Part shown: positions 45,121 through 55,753 of the stretch, piece after piece | Layout of the letters: every line of letters begins with the position of its first letter | Numbering within the stretch: the stretch's first letter is position 1 | Source: Linyphia triangularis | Lineage: Eukaryota > Arthropoda > Arachnida > Araneae > Linyphiidae | DNA length: 64,000 bases | Assembly (NCBI GenBank): GCA_963978545.1 | Contig: OZ021728.1 | Coordinates: 558,001-622,000, forward strand | Direction: 5' to 3' | The notes under the pieces: generated by a model | What the model was told of the DNA's origin: nothing | Seen by the model: the letters and a program-made list of their open reading frames with translations, nothing else | Database searches by the model: none | Position numbers and translations under genes: made by a program

Positions 45121-45594
45121 ACACTAAACTTCAACTTAACTTGACATCACTATACTAAACTTCAACTTAACTAGACATCACTTAGACGGTAGATCGTCAC
45201 AGTGCTCATAGGTATTTAATCCATTTTTGCGGCGTGAAGACATAATTCTCGCCAAACCTTATAGCGTTTTGTTCTCTACAGGGTGTTGTGGTTTGGCGAA
45301 CATTATGCTTTCACGCCGCCAAAATGGATTAAATACCTATGAGCACTGTGACGATCTACCGTCTAAGTGATGTCTAGTTAAGTTGAAGTTTAGTATAGAC
45401 GGTAGATCGTCACAGTGCTCATAGATATTTAATCCATTTTGGCTGCTTGAAAGCATAATATTCGCCAAACCACAACCCTGTAGAGAACAAAAGGCGTTTG
45501 TCGATAATTATGTCTTCACTCCGCCAAAATGGATTAACTGCCCATGAGCACGGTGAAGATCTATCGTCTAGTGATGTCAAGTTAGTTTAGTATA
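45121..45594. mobile_element. FB2 palindromes in tandem (compound copy 3)
   Basis: A broken end (45123-45150), then a complete FB2 (45151-45397, TATACTAAAC...GTTTAGTATA), then a second FB2 lacking its outer left tip (45398-45594, beginning GACGGTAGATCGTCAC). The shared TATA junctions suggest insertion of one copy into the end of another. Confidence 0.8.
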
Positions 45595-45597
45595 GTT

Positions 45598-46550
45598 GAG
45601 GCCTCTTTCACACAGTGCGGACTCGAGTGTGGGCCCGCAAAAAGTTTCACCAATGTATTTTGAATGGAGCATTTGCCACTTTCCTTTTAACCTTCGAGCG
45701 GAATTCAGAATTTCATGCTCTGCCTCCGCATCAACAGCTTTTGTACATAAGCAGAGTGGCCACAGAACCGGGAAAAGCTGGAAATCAATGTCAGGGAGCT
45801 TTTTGATTCTGGGAAATGTCAGGGAACTTTTTAAAATTTCGTGAAAATCGGGGAAATTTTGTATCGTTAAAGGTACGTTCATCCATATTTTGGCGCTATT
45901 TACCTAGAGATTTGTGGTGGTAAGCCATTAGAAGTTTAATGTTACGGAATAATTTAAACTTTTCATTACCAGCGAAACTATTTTTAAAAAGTTTGCATAT
46001 TATCTCTTTAGCATACATGCTCTATTTCATCAGGGTGTCTAGACATCTGGAAAAAATTGGGGAAAATTTGAAAAAAAAAAAAAATTCTAAAAAATTCCCT
46101 GATTTTAGGGCAATCTGTCGGGGAATTATCGGGGAACTTTTTTTCCTGAATTTTGTCCTGATAAGGTTCAAATGAGGCTATTCACACGATGCGTGTGCGA
46201 AGGGTATATCACCACAATTTCCAAAGAAAACTCCAGTTTGAATCAACTAATTATTCTATATTTGTAATTTAAAAAGTATAATGCAGGTCAGAAAACATTA
46301 GGGTACAACCCCTCCATGCAATAGTTGAATTTTAACTTAATTTTGAATGTTGACGTTTTCATAAAAAGTCGGTAATTTTAAATGCTTTCAAAACAAAATT
46401 ATATTAAAGAAATATTTAAGTTAAACTTACAATTGTAGTATATTCCCTGATTCAAATCATTGTGCATTGTTTGCAGTTAAATTTAAAGTTTTAAATAAAT
46501 TGCAATTATACCCTACTTAGGTCATTAGCTTTGAATTAATCATTTATATA
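45598..46550. repeat. Degenerate DNA-transposon sequence
   Basis: 45753-46150 shares ordered segments with 14560-15065 (GGGAAAAGCTGGAAATCAATG, GTTCATCCATATTTTGG, GGTGTCTAGACATCTGG). CTTTCACACAGTGCGGAC at 45605 and GGCTATTCACACGATGCG at 46173 may be distorted ends. No gene, although a 101-codon minus frame crosses it. Confidence 0.45.
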
Positions 46551-46554
46551 TTAT

Positions 46555-47282
46555 TGTTGCGTTGTACGGGTTCGAAAGATTTGACGCCAAAGCAGATCAA
46601 AACTTGCAGAAATTTATTCCAATATCACTCTTCACAGTTCTCTTACAGCTCCAGAACTTCTCGTTCTAGTCGACACAATACAGTTCTTTTCACCTCAATA
46701 GAGCACAAAACAGCAGTTAAAAACTTGACAAACAACTGCTAAATCGCCGCAAAAGACAATGCAATACAGTTCGCTCAGAATCTCCAGTCAACTAATTCAG
46801 TGACTCAAAATCCAAGAACTAACTAACCCTAATCACGGCCGTCCTTATAGAGGAGTGGAGAACTTTCGTGAATATTCCAGAGATAGACATTTGGAGAACT
46901 TTCCAAATTGTAGTCGAAAAGTCCTTATACATGTACCCATACATGTACCGAAAATGTCACCAAATGGTCGCCAAGTTTGGCGACATATGGCGATTTCTCG
47001 CCAAATTTGGCGACAAAAATTAGTCACCAAAACCGTCACCAACTTGGCTCTATCTCGCCAATTTGGTGAGATTCCCATTACCATAATGTTAAATGCCCTG
47101 TCCCTTGAAACTCGCTTCCCAGAGTTACCTCTGTTAAACCCGTTATCAAGCATTGAGAGATTTATTGCAGGAAAACAAACCAAGACGAACCATTGCACTG
47201 CCTTACGCGAGATGAACATAAATTTTACTATTTACAAAATTAACACTACGAAATATTTACAAATATACAAAAATTCGTAACA
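46555..47282 (-). mobile_element. Solo LTR with TSD TTAT
   Basis: On the minus strand: TGTTACGAATTTTTG...GTACAACGCAACA, 728 bases, flanked by TTAT (46551-46554 and 47283-47286). Same family as 28750-29448. The 141- and 124-codon frames inside (46855-47280) are LTR sequence with NNTTGGCGA-type repeats, not genes. Confidence 0.9.
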
Positions 47283-47286
47283 TTAT

Positions 47287-47969
47287 CAAATGAATATTTT
47301 TTGTGCAGATATGTCAATTTTCTAACACTTGTTTAGTGCGAAAAAAACTACGAGTCTGATTTAAAAACTAAAGAAACATTTTTTCAATGCATACTAAACT
47401 TTTTTTAAGGCATATCGGAGTAAAAAAGCCCCAACTCTACTTTTGGTCTACGCCCATTTTTTTGGTATTCTGGAAACAGGAATCGATAAGTGAAAGCTGC
47501 AACTTGAAATAAATTTATGATACATGAGTGAAAGGCGCAAAGTTCAAATACAATTATAAAAGCTTTTATTGCTCGCCTGAAAACTTTGACGGAGTTATCA
47601 CATTTTCAATATATGCCAACGTTAAATTAATGCTTCAAAATCAGAAATGCTATTCTTTTGGCTGTTTGTTGAACTACTACTATTCACTCACCATTATTGT
47701 AAACAATAAAGAGTTTTGTATTGTATTTTCAAGGTTTTATATTTTGTAGACTATATAAAATTAGAAATTATATTTTATAGACTTTCAAATACATTTTGCA
47801 CATAAAGCAACAAATTAGAACACTAAGAAATTAATCGGCTTCCATTTTAAACGACGTAACCCTTTCCAATGGTTGTAAGTAATCGTTTATGTTTTTTGAA
47901 GTCTTATTCAAGTGTTTCTAACAGTGTGTCAAATGTGTTAATTGACATGTAGAAAAGAGTTGAAGAGCT
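47287..47969. other. Rhophilin intron
   Basis: Nothing recognisable. Confidence 0.4.
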
Positions 47970-48033
47970 TTGCACTGCATGGGTGCCCCCAGGAGGGTGC
48001 AAGGAGGTGCACCCCCCCCTAGCTCTTGAAAAT

Positions 48034-48104
<71 letters not shown>

Positions 48105-48769
48105 AAAGGTGTAAATTCCAAGATAAAAAGAAAAGCACTTATGTCGTTTTGGTTTTAATGTTACAATAAGCATTTGTTTGTTTATTATTTTAGTCTTTTG
48201 TTTCTTTTCTATGTCGTTTTTTATAGCTACTGGCGCCTATTGTCTAGGATTATTGAAGGCTGAGTTGAAATATTTATTTCTTTTACTGTATAATCAATTC
48301 CTGTGTAGGTCTCAAAATTCTAGGAAAAATATTTTGCTTTTTAAGTCATCAGATATGCTATCTTGAAATCTATTTTTAGAATTCCATTAAACATATCCAA
48401 TACTGCCTTTGTATTTCATTATTTTTTATTTTTTTTTAATTATTTCCAAAACTTGGAAGAAATATAATGTTACTCATCTGTATTTTTGCATCTTCGTGTT
48501 CCTCTGTTCTAAACACTGGCTCTTGAATGCCGTGAGATCTAGTTGGATGATAAAAAATCGTTAATCATATTTTTTTAAATATTTTTTTCTTCTTTTTAAC
48601 AGGGTTGCGTTTTAAAAACATAAAACTTGAATTTTTTAAAACTATTCTCTAAGAGTATAGTTTAAAATGCATAACTATTAATTAAAATTTCTAAAAAATT
48701 AATGATTTTGCTAAAAATCTAGTCTTACACCCCCCTGCAAATATTTCTGCTGGCGCCCATGTTGCACTT
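47970..48769 (-). mobile_element. TIR element CATGGGCGCC, copy B, with TSD
   Basis: CATGGGTGCCCCCAGG (47978) and GCTGGCGCCCATG (to 48761) are inverted. They are flanked by TTGCACTG (47970-47977) and TTGCACTT (48762-48769), a 7-of-8 match. An (AT)n tract lies at 48037-48098. Opposite orientation to copy A. Confidence 0.85.
48037..48098. repeat. (AT)n microsatellite
   Basis: Pure AT run inside the CATGGGCGCC element. Copy A has no run there, so it grew after copying. Confidence 0.97.
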
Positions 48770-48835
48770 TCCTCCACAAGCTTGCCCTTAAAAACACCAT
48801 TTGAAGGTCTTTGATAATTAATAAAATTTTCTCTC

Positions 48836-51281
48836 ATATACACTAGGGTGGTTCAAAAAACTTTTTTTTCAGCTACAGACCAAGACACCCCCTAATTTTT
48901 TTACATTTACCTATAGTATTATTCTCCTAAAATTTTAGCTTCCTGCTCCTATAAGAAGACGGCGCTCAATGACCATTCCTTTTTGTACTTTTTTGTAATT
49001 TCGCATAATTTTCGAGTTTTATGCTGATAAGAACGCATGGGTACATTTTTACAAAAAAAAAGTTTTTATGGGTTTTAAATACATGTAATATAGTTTGGCA
49101 ACAGTTATCTACTGTATCTGGCAACATCCATATTATCAAAAACAACGTATGATCGTGAAGCATTTCGTTTAATTGTTCCAGTAGTCGCAGCTTTGGGGTA
49201 TGTTCCTCGAGCGTTTCCTCTTTAAAGAGGGGTAAAAAAACATAGAAAAGAATACGCTGATTTAAGCAATGGGTAAATTCAAATCTGACTGTCCTGTAGC
49301 CCTTCATTGGAACGGCAAACTTCTGCTAAAATCTTTTGGATTAAGAAAGATTGACCGTTTGTCTCTATATGTTTCGAGAGATGGTATTGAAAAACTTCTT
49401 AGTGTCTCAAAGTTGAGTGGTGGAAGAACAGCGAAATATATTTCCAAAAACTGTTTTTATACTAGACAATGGCAAGTTGAGAATTAAATTTGGACAAAGT
49501 TTTGATACTACAAGTATGACTATTGCTTGTGTATAAGAGGCATGCATTAATTTGGAGAAAAAATCGGACGTAAACTATTGTGGCAAGCCTGTTGACACCA
49601 TGTCATGTAATTAATATTGGCAAAGTTATTTTAGTTGTGCTATGGACCATCATGTTTCACAGAGGTTTCTCTCTTCAACAGATTTAAAGCCGTTTGAAAA
49701 AGAATTGCACAAACAAACTTTCAGGATTTATAACTGAAAAAAGACGTTAAAAAGTTTAAAGTTTCAACTGTAGTCTTTCTTTCATCTGTGTATAAATCTA
49801 TAATAGTTAGAGATGATTATAAAGAAGTAATCGAGTTGAAAGTAATCGTTTTGGGCAATATACTGGAGAAAATCAATTGCAGAGCAGTTTCATCAATTCA
49901 TTACGCACAGTGGATAGCTAAACTCCTGTACATTTTTAAATCCTTCTATTCAGAGACCAGCAAGAGGGTTTCCGTATAACTAATAGAGAGAAGAAATGCA
50001 GATCCAGCTATTCGTATAGTTCAATGCTTTTTTGTACAGTAAAGACATGGATAGAAGCCCACTTGCTTCTGGTGGTGACCTGAACTTGTGGAAAACGTTA
50101 AAAAGTATAAGATAATAGATTTTAAAATTGGAATCGCCGCTGGAAAAGCTTATGTGGTATCTTTCAAATGAATTGGTTGGTTAAGCCATATTTTCACTTA
50201 GAATTACAGCGAAGGAGAAATTAAAAAGTATTTCAGATTTGAATAACACAAAAGATTCCAGAAATATAAAAGCGTGCGAGCTATTAAAAATATTGAAAGA
50301 TAACGCCAGTCTTAGAGAATTTGTAACAAAAAGAACTCTTGATATTTACTTTTTACTTACAAAAAGAATTCTTGATATGGTAATTTTTCAATGTTTCGTT
50401 ATCGAACATTCTCTACAATGACAGTGGGTTACGATAATCTGAATGGCACCATCTACACGATTTATGTTGTTTACAATTTTCATACCCAACCCATATCTTT
50501 TAGATGTTATTAACTATTCATTCGATTGATTTCAATTAGATGTTGTTCTTGGTAGGAGATTGAGTGTCGTTTGAAAATGTTCATTAAGTACAGCTATACA
50601 TTTAGAAACTTTGAATAGAGCTGAAAGTTAGAAACTATTTACACTCGCTAGTCCACTATTTATTGAGTGATAATTTTATGATTTGAAATTATATTTTGGT
50701 ATTTAGATAATTTCCGATCGACCATTTTCGGCTTACAAAAAATGTAGCCAAGTGTTACTGTAATGCTTGGTTAAATGATGAAATAAACACCACTACTGAT
50801 CTCCATAACACCACACTAATTATTCATTTCGTATTTAGGTGTATTAATAGCTTATTTTGAATGCTTTTCAGGATTTTATACCGCCTAATTTATAGGGACA
50901 ATTTTATCAGAATTTAAAAAGATAATGGAGTAGCATGGGGATTAACGAGCGTTTGTGAGCAGGGGTAGAGCCCTCTACAGTTTAATTATTTCATAAACTT
51001 TTACTAACTTATTTAAAAAAAATTAATTATGGTATAAATAAAAACTTTCTTTAAGAAAATTGCTTTCAATTATACTTATTACCAAATCCACTACAAATAC
51101 CCAAAAACGCACAAAATACGAAATTTTACTGTTCATTGAGCGCCATCTTTTAATTAGAGTAGGATTCTGAAATTTTGCTACAACATTTGTATGGGTAGAT
51201 GTAAAAAAATGAGGGGGTGTCTTGGTCACTAGGTAAAAAAAAAATTTTACCCATATATTTTTGAACCACCCTAATATACAC
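48836..51281 (+). mobile_element. hAT-like DNA transposon with perfect 8-base TSD
   Basis: Ends TAGGGTGGTTCAAAAA (from 48844) and TTTTTGAACCACCCTA (to 51273). The inverted repeats continue to about 75 bases, including GACCAAGACACCCCCT. ATATACAC flanks both sides exactly (48836-48843, 51274-51281). An 8-base duplication and short TAGGG-type ends are hAT features. It contains the decayed transposase at 49149-50421. GAGCAGGGGTAGAGCCCTC then TAC near 50958 resembles a decayed Helitron 3' hairpin inside it. Confidence 0.85.
49149..50421 (+). pseudogene. Decayed transposase-like ORF of the 48844-51273 element
   Basis: In-order fragments with stops and frameshifts: DREAFRLIVPVVAALG (about 49152); ALHWNGKLLLKSFGLRKIDR then LSLYVSRDGIEKLLSVSKLS (49299-49420); FDTTSM...EACINLEKK (about 49500-49560), then KIGRKLLWQAC, a stop, and HHVM in a shifted frame (49558-49608); and IVRDDYKEVIELKVIVLGNI ... 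HYAQWIAKLLY (49800-49935). From memory, this order (HWDGKLL, VDRLPxxVS, EKLLxVPKL, FDTTxxNTG, CRHHV, ARWMAK) is that of a large uncharacterised protein family predicted in arthropods and cnidarians. That assignment is unverified. The gene is dead here. Confidence 0.65.
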
Positions 51282-52296
51282 CCCTATCTTGCCGTTTCCA
51301 TCTTAGATAAAAGAAATACACCAACCGTAACTTTCTTTTGCATATATACTTTAAAATTATATTCTTATATTCAAAAATAACTCAATTCTTTAAAACAACA
51401 CCATCCACGTATTACGTTTGCTGAGTGAAAATAATAATCAAATTGGTTGCGGGCGAAATGTCCGCAGATATGGGTCCGTGTGAAAAGGCATGCGTTTGAG
51501 GGCGTGAAAGATCTCAACACTTACTCCGCTTAAAAACTCGGCCAGTAGGTGGCGCTGAATGCCAACCTCACTGTATCTATCTCTTACTCAGGAAACATTA
51601 GTTGAAACAGTGGCCGATAGGTGGAAAAAAATATATAATTTGAGTAATTTTTCCAAGAATGAAAAAGAAATGAAAATGTTTAGGCTTTTTTTTTTTATTT
51701 ATTTAGAAAATGACTTTAGGTTTAATCCATGATTCATGCAATCGATAGATTTACATTGACGCAAAACGCTATATAAGATTAAAATTTGGTTACTTACAAG
51801 ACTTCTTTTTAGAAAAAAATTCGTGAACTTATTCAAAAATAAACTTATTTTAACATTCAGGCTAGGTAAACGAAAGAAATGGTTTTAATTGAAAAATAAA
51901 CCAACAAGAAACATTATTTTTTTAATATTAAATTTATAACTTTTGTTTAGGAGAATTTTTATTTTTTAAAAATTAAATGTTGAGACTATTTTTTTATAAA
52001 TAAAATAAATGCCAAACTGTTTATTAATAGTATAAGAGAAATTAAGTTTAATGAAACATTATTTCCTTATCTATACTTTTCTATAGTTATAATATTCTTA
52101 AATAAATATTTGAATTTGCAAATGTAAATAAACACAAAATACAACTAGGGCGCATAGAGTGAGTGGAGCTGAAAAGTGCACGACTGTGTTAAAAAATATG
52201 ATTGCCGTGTAAGAGAACTGTAGAGAACGTGATTGATATATTCCCTAAACATTATATTTTGACTCCGAATCTTATTGTAATTCTTACGAGTATACT
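51282..52296. other. Rhophilin intron
   Basis: No gene. AAATGTCCGCAGATATGG then GTCCGTGTGAAAAGGCATG near 51455-51495 may be a transposon end related to 45605. The rest is AT-rich. Confidence 0.4.
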
Positions 52297-52870
52297 TGTT
52301 ACACAAATTTTCTGTATATAATTGTAAAAAGTGAACTACAGTAAAACCCCGATTATCCGAGCCCCGGTTATCCGAGTTTCCCCTTTAACCGAGCCAGATA
52401 ATATTTCTTTTACCCCTGATATTTTCCTTTGTCAAAACTAGTACCGAAAAAAATTGGTACTTGATCTCTCAAACACTCAAGAAAACAAAATGTTTACATT
52501 CCTTTTCATTGTCTGATCCTCCTATCGCGTCACTCAAGGTCTTAAGTAAGAGAACTCTTTAAGCGTTACTATATATTATTCATTGCATGTGGTTTACCTA
52601 TAGTATAACATTTGTGCTTGTTAAAACATACATTTAAACCGGTAAGATTTTTTTTATTTTTAATTTTCGCTTTAATCGAGTTTTTCGGTTATTCGAGTTG
52701 GTCTTGGTCCACATTAACTCGGATAATCAGGACTCTACTGTATTTTATTTGCCAACAGTGATAATGCAGGTTAGAAAAAAGGGACAACATTTTGATCAAT
52801 CGGGAAATTTCGAGGCTTTTCCGTCACGTGATTGGTTGGCTGGATTTTGCTAGAAATTTCTACCATAATA
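52297..52870 (+). mobile_element. Decayed LTR split by pogo/Tigger-type MITE
   Basis: TGTTACACAAATTTTCTGTA then AATTGTAAAAAGTGAA matches the LTR start at 63516 (minus). After the insert, CCAACAGTGATAATGCAGG, CAATCGGGAAATTTCGAGG and TTGGCTGG continue it. Confidence 0.7.
52337..52742. mobile_element. pogo/Tigger-like MITE
   Basis: CAGTAAAACCCCGATTATCC (from 52339) and GGATAATCAGGACTCTACTG (to 52740) are inverted and flanked by TA duplications (52337-52338, 52741-52742). CAGTxxAACCCCxATTATCCGAG is the well-known Tigger/pogo terminus. At 402 bases it has no transposase. Confidence 0.85.
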
Positions 52871-53240
52871 ATTAATAGTTTAAAAAACTAAAAAAATACG
52901 CTTTTATAGAAAAGTGAACTAAAAAGTAGAAAATAATTTTAAATAAGTTTGAAATAAGAATAGAGTGATTAACAAGAAATATTTATTTTATACTAAAAAA
53001 GAGTGGGGTGCTTGATGTCAATTGTTGAAAATATCTTCCCACGCTTTTTTACGATAAAATAAATAATTCACTCTATTCTTATTCCAAACTTATTTAAAAT
53101 TATTTTCTACTTTTTAGTTCACTTTTCTATTAAAGCGTATTTTTTTAGTTTTTTAAACTATTAATTATTTTCTACTTTTTAGTTTGGTTTTCTATTAAAG
53201 CGTGTTTTTTTAGTTTTTAAACTATTAATTATTTTTTCTG
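52871..53240. mobile_element. Foldback element with third partial arm
   Basis: An arm at about 52871-52985 (AATTAATAGTTTAAAAAACT ... ATAAGAATAGAGTGA) is mirrored at about 53065-53167. A further direct partial copy of the right arm follows at 53165-53238. The ~80-base loop holds GAGTGGGGTGCTTGATG. Confidence 0.75.
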
Positions 53241-53807
53241 TAAACTCTAATTTTTTTTCAGTTAGTGTACAAAACTCTCCAGTTGTTTCTGCCAATAGTC
53301 ACATGCTTGTCTCAAATTTAAGTCATGTGTATGCCTTAGTACACACCGTATTACTTGGCACAAAACACTACAGTGTCTCTGAATATGAAAAATCACTAAT
53401 CCTGAAGATCCTGGTAAGGATAATGCGACTAAAAAAAACACGCTTTGTATAACTGTCGTTCAAACGACAAATCTTTCAAACGGCACACCAGGGTTCAATT
53501 CCGGAGAAGGTTGGTTTTTTGGAATTTAACGGCGCAAGGGCAACACGAGCTAATCCTTATGATAAAGCGACAAACTTATTGAATTGTCATCGGTCCTTAA
53601 TAAGTATGCCAAATTTGGAGTTAATCCGATGTTTTGAAGGGGGGTCAAAATGATGTTCAAAGATTCCGTTACATACTAACATACATACGTCTGAAGCTAA
53701 TAAAAGCGTATTAAAAAGGGGAATAGAATCTCGATTGCAATTGTTTTTTTGAGCCTTCGAAGGAAGAATCGTAAAAACTGCCTCATAACAATGAATTGCT
53801 TTTGCAG
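53241..53807. other. Rhophilin intron with possible SINE fragment
   Basis: CACACCAGGGTTCAATTCCGG at 53482 contains a perfect B box (GGTTCAATTCC). It is followed by GGCGCAAGGGCAACACGAGC, similar to the SINE body. No A box could be fixed. The dispersed GAATTGTCATCGGTCCTTAA motif follows. Confidence 0.4.
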
Positions 53808-53932
53808 GCTGTCCGCACTCCAACTCGCGACCAGAACGGCGTCAAGTTGTTGTTCGGCTACTACAACCTGCTCTACTTCATCGACAGGAGGTTCTTCCCA
53901 CCCCACAGGAACATGGGCATCTTCTTCGAATG
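53808..53932 (+). CDS. RHPN: Rhophilin BRO1 exon
   Basis: Acceptor tttgcag|GCT, donor GAATG|gtcagt. It encodes AVRTPTRDQNGVKLLFGYYN, LLYFIDRRFFPPHRNMGIFF, E and the first two bases of Trp. The RTPxRDxxGVxLLxxYxxxLxxxxxRFFPP block is typical of rhophilin BRO1. The upstream intron is 8.7 kb, the largest in the set. Confidence 0.95.
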
Positions 53933-54079
53933 GTCAGTACACATTGTATACACTACACTGATGTGCGATCCGGTTTTACTATGTGGAGACAGCCAATAGT
54001 GATTCGCCAAGTGTGTGACGTCATGAAATTGCTCGCTCAAAGTCATATGATTCGTTGAAACTCTTATAGTAATCCTAGT
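53933..54079. other. Rhophilin intron
   Basis: Short, no element before the FB2 copy. Confidence 0.5.
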
Positions 54080-54350
54080 TATACTAAACTTCAACTTAAC
54101 TAGACATCACTTAGACGATAGATCGTCACACTGCTCATAGGTATTTAATCCATTTTGGCGGAATGACGACATAATTCTCGCCAAACCAGTGACGACATAA
54201 TTCTCGCCAAACCACAACCCTATAGAGAACAAAAGGCTATAAGGTTTGGCGAGAATTATGTCTTCACTCCGTCAAAATGGATTAAATACCTATGAGCACT
54301 GTGACGATCTATCGTCTAAGTGATGTCTAGTTAAGTTGAAGTTTAGTATA
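54080..54350. mobile_element. FB2 palindromic MITE, copy 4
   Basis: Complete TATACTAAAC...GTTTAGTATA. The stretch GTGACGACATAATTCTCGCC then AAACC is tandemly doubled at the loop side (54165-54213). Confidence 0.85.
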
Positions 54351-54839
54351 GAAAAGTAAAGTATCAAGTAAAATTTTAATTTAAAAGCGCTTATTTTCTT
54401 TATCAACATATATTTAAGTTTAATACAAAACTATGTGCGCATGTTAAAGGTGTGATTTGATTGGAACTATATTCCCCCCGCGGAAGGATTAATCTTCAAG
54501 GCTCAAGTAATTTGTTCTCGAGGTAAAACGTTGGAAATAAGAGGATTCTATGACATCTACTCTTAACCTATAAAGAGTGGACCCATAAAGAGTAACTCTT
54601 TATAGGTCTAATCTTAAGACTATTAAAAGTCTATAAAGAGTAGATGTCCTGCGCGTGCAACCAGGGTTTTTAGAGTCAGAAGCCCTCTTTCCTAGGATCC
54701 CTAATATCGAGGTAGTTTGTAATGATTAAAATAGAAACACTTAGCGATCGCAAATATTTTTAATTTTTTTTTTTTTTTTTTTTTAAATCTACCATTATTC
54801 AGAACACCTTCATAGAATGGGAATCTTTAAAGAAAAACC
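54351..54839. other. Rhophilin intron
   Basis: No gene. ATAAAGAGTAGATGTC/GACATCTACTCTT segments at 54550-54650 form a local imperfect inverted and direct repeat cluster (CTATAAAGAGT occurs several times). A T run lies at about 54765-54784. Confidence 0.45.
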
Positions 54840-55753
54840 TTTATATACAAATACAAATTTTAAGACCAACGACAGGCTCAAGGCCCAACAAGGTTGGTCG
54901 AGTAAATATATATATACACGTATATAGAAATAGAAAATAATTTGCATACGATAGTTACACGATCATACATACAATATAGCTTAGTTACAGGATCATGCAC
55001 ACAATATACAATAGTTACAGGATTATACAATACAATATACATAATACAATACAATGCACATAATACAATGCAATATACACAGTTGACACAACGTTTGACA
55101 ATACTGGAAAAATGCAATATATAATGCAAGCAATATATACAAGCTGACACAATATACAATAGTTACAGGATTATGCAATACAATGCAATATACATAATAC
55201 AATACACAAAGTTGACACAGCGTTTGACAATCATACTGGAAAAATGCAATACATAATGCAAGCTGACAAATTTTATAAAAACCAACAGTACGCAAACATA
55301 AGTAACCAAATATGGTAACAAAATAACCTAAATTAAAAAAATACAAAGTACAAAATATAAGTTACTCACCTAGCCAGTGTAATCCAATTATTGCCTATTG
55401 ATGATCCCCCAGTGCATATCTAACTGTTTCTTAAAACTCCTTACGCTCTCTGAATTTACAACATTTGCTGGCAAATCATTCCAATCATTGATAATCCTAT
55501 TGTAAAAATAGTGTTTTCGCCCTTCCCTATTAAATTGAGATTTGAACAATTTGCACCCATTTCCTCGCGTCCTATTGTCAGCGACAAATTCTAAACCCCT
55601 AATTTCACCATGTGCAATAAATTTAAATAACTGGATCAAATCCCCTCTTGCCCTTCTTTCCTGCAGTGTATACATGTTTAATTTGGTGCAATATGGTGGA
55701 GGAAACCGACCATCATATACTTTTTGAATGTGAAGCCCTTCTTCACAAGGCAC
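54840..55753 (-). pseudogene. LINE (CR1/Jockey-like) reverse transcriptase C-terminus and 3' tail
   Basis: The minus frame 55388-55753 reads LQERRARGDLIQLFKFIAHG ... NRTRGNGCKLFKSQFNREGR, KHYFYNRIINDWNDLPANVV, NSESVRSFKKQLDMHW. RRxRGDLIxxFK, RTRG, FFxxRIINDWNxLPxxVV and SFKxxLDxxW mark the region after the RT fingers/palm in CR1/Jockey-type LINEs. Only about the last 120 residues remain, so it is 5'-truncated, as is usual. Downstream on the minus strand is an AT-rich tail with variable tandem repeats (54920-55260) and TTGGGCCTTGAGCCTGTCG near 54880. Confidence 0.8.
54920..55270. repeat. Tandem repeat in LINE tail (ATACAATAGTTACAGGAT)
   Basis: Irregular repeats of ATACAATAGTTACAGGAT and ATACACA(A)GTTGACAC with GTTTGACAAT...GGAAAAATGCAATA, each twice. 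Unit lengths vary. Confidence 0.7.

Noticed and set aside
46855..47280. 141-codon + and 124-codon - frames
   Set aside because: Both lie wholly inside a solo LTR.
53749..53961. 70-codon frame overlapping a rhophilin exon
   Set aside because: Out of frame with the conserved BRO1 reading frame that uses 53808.
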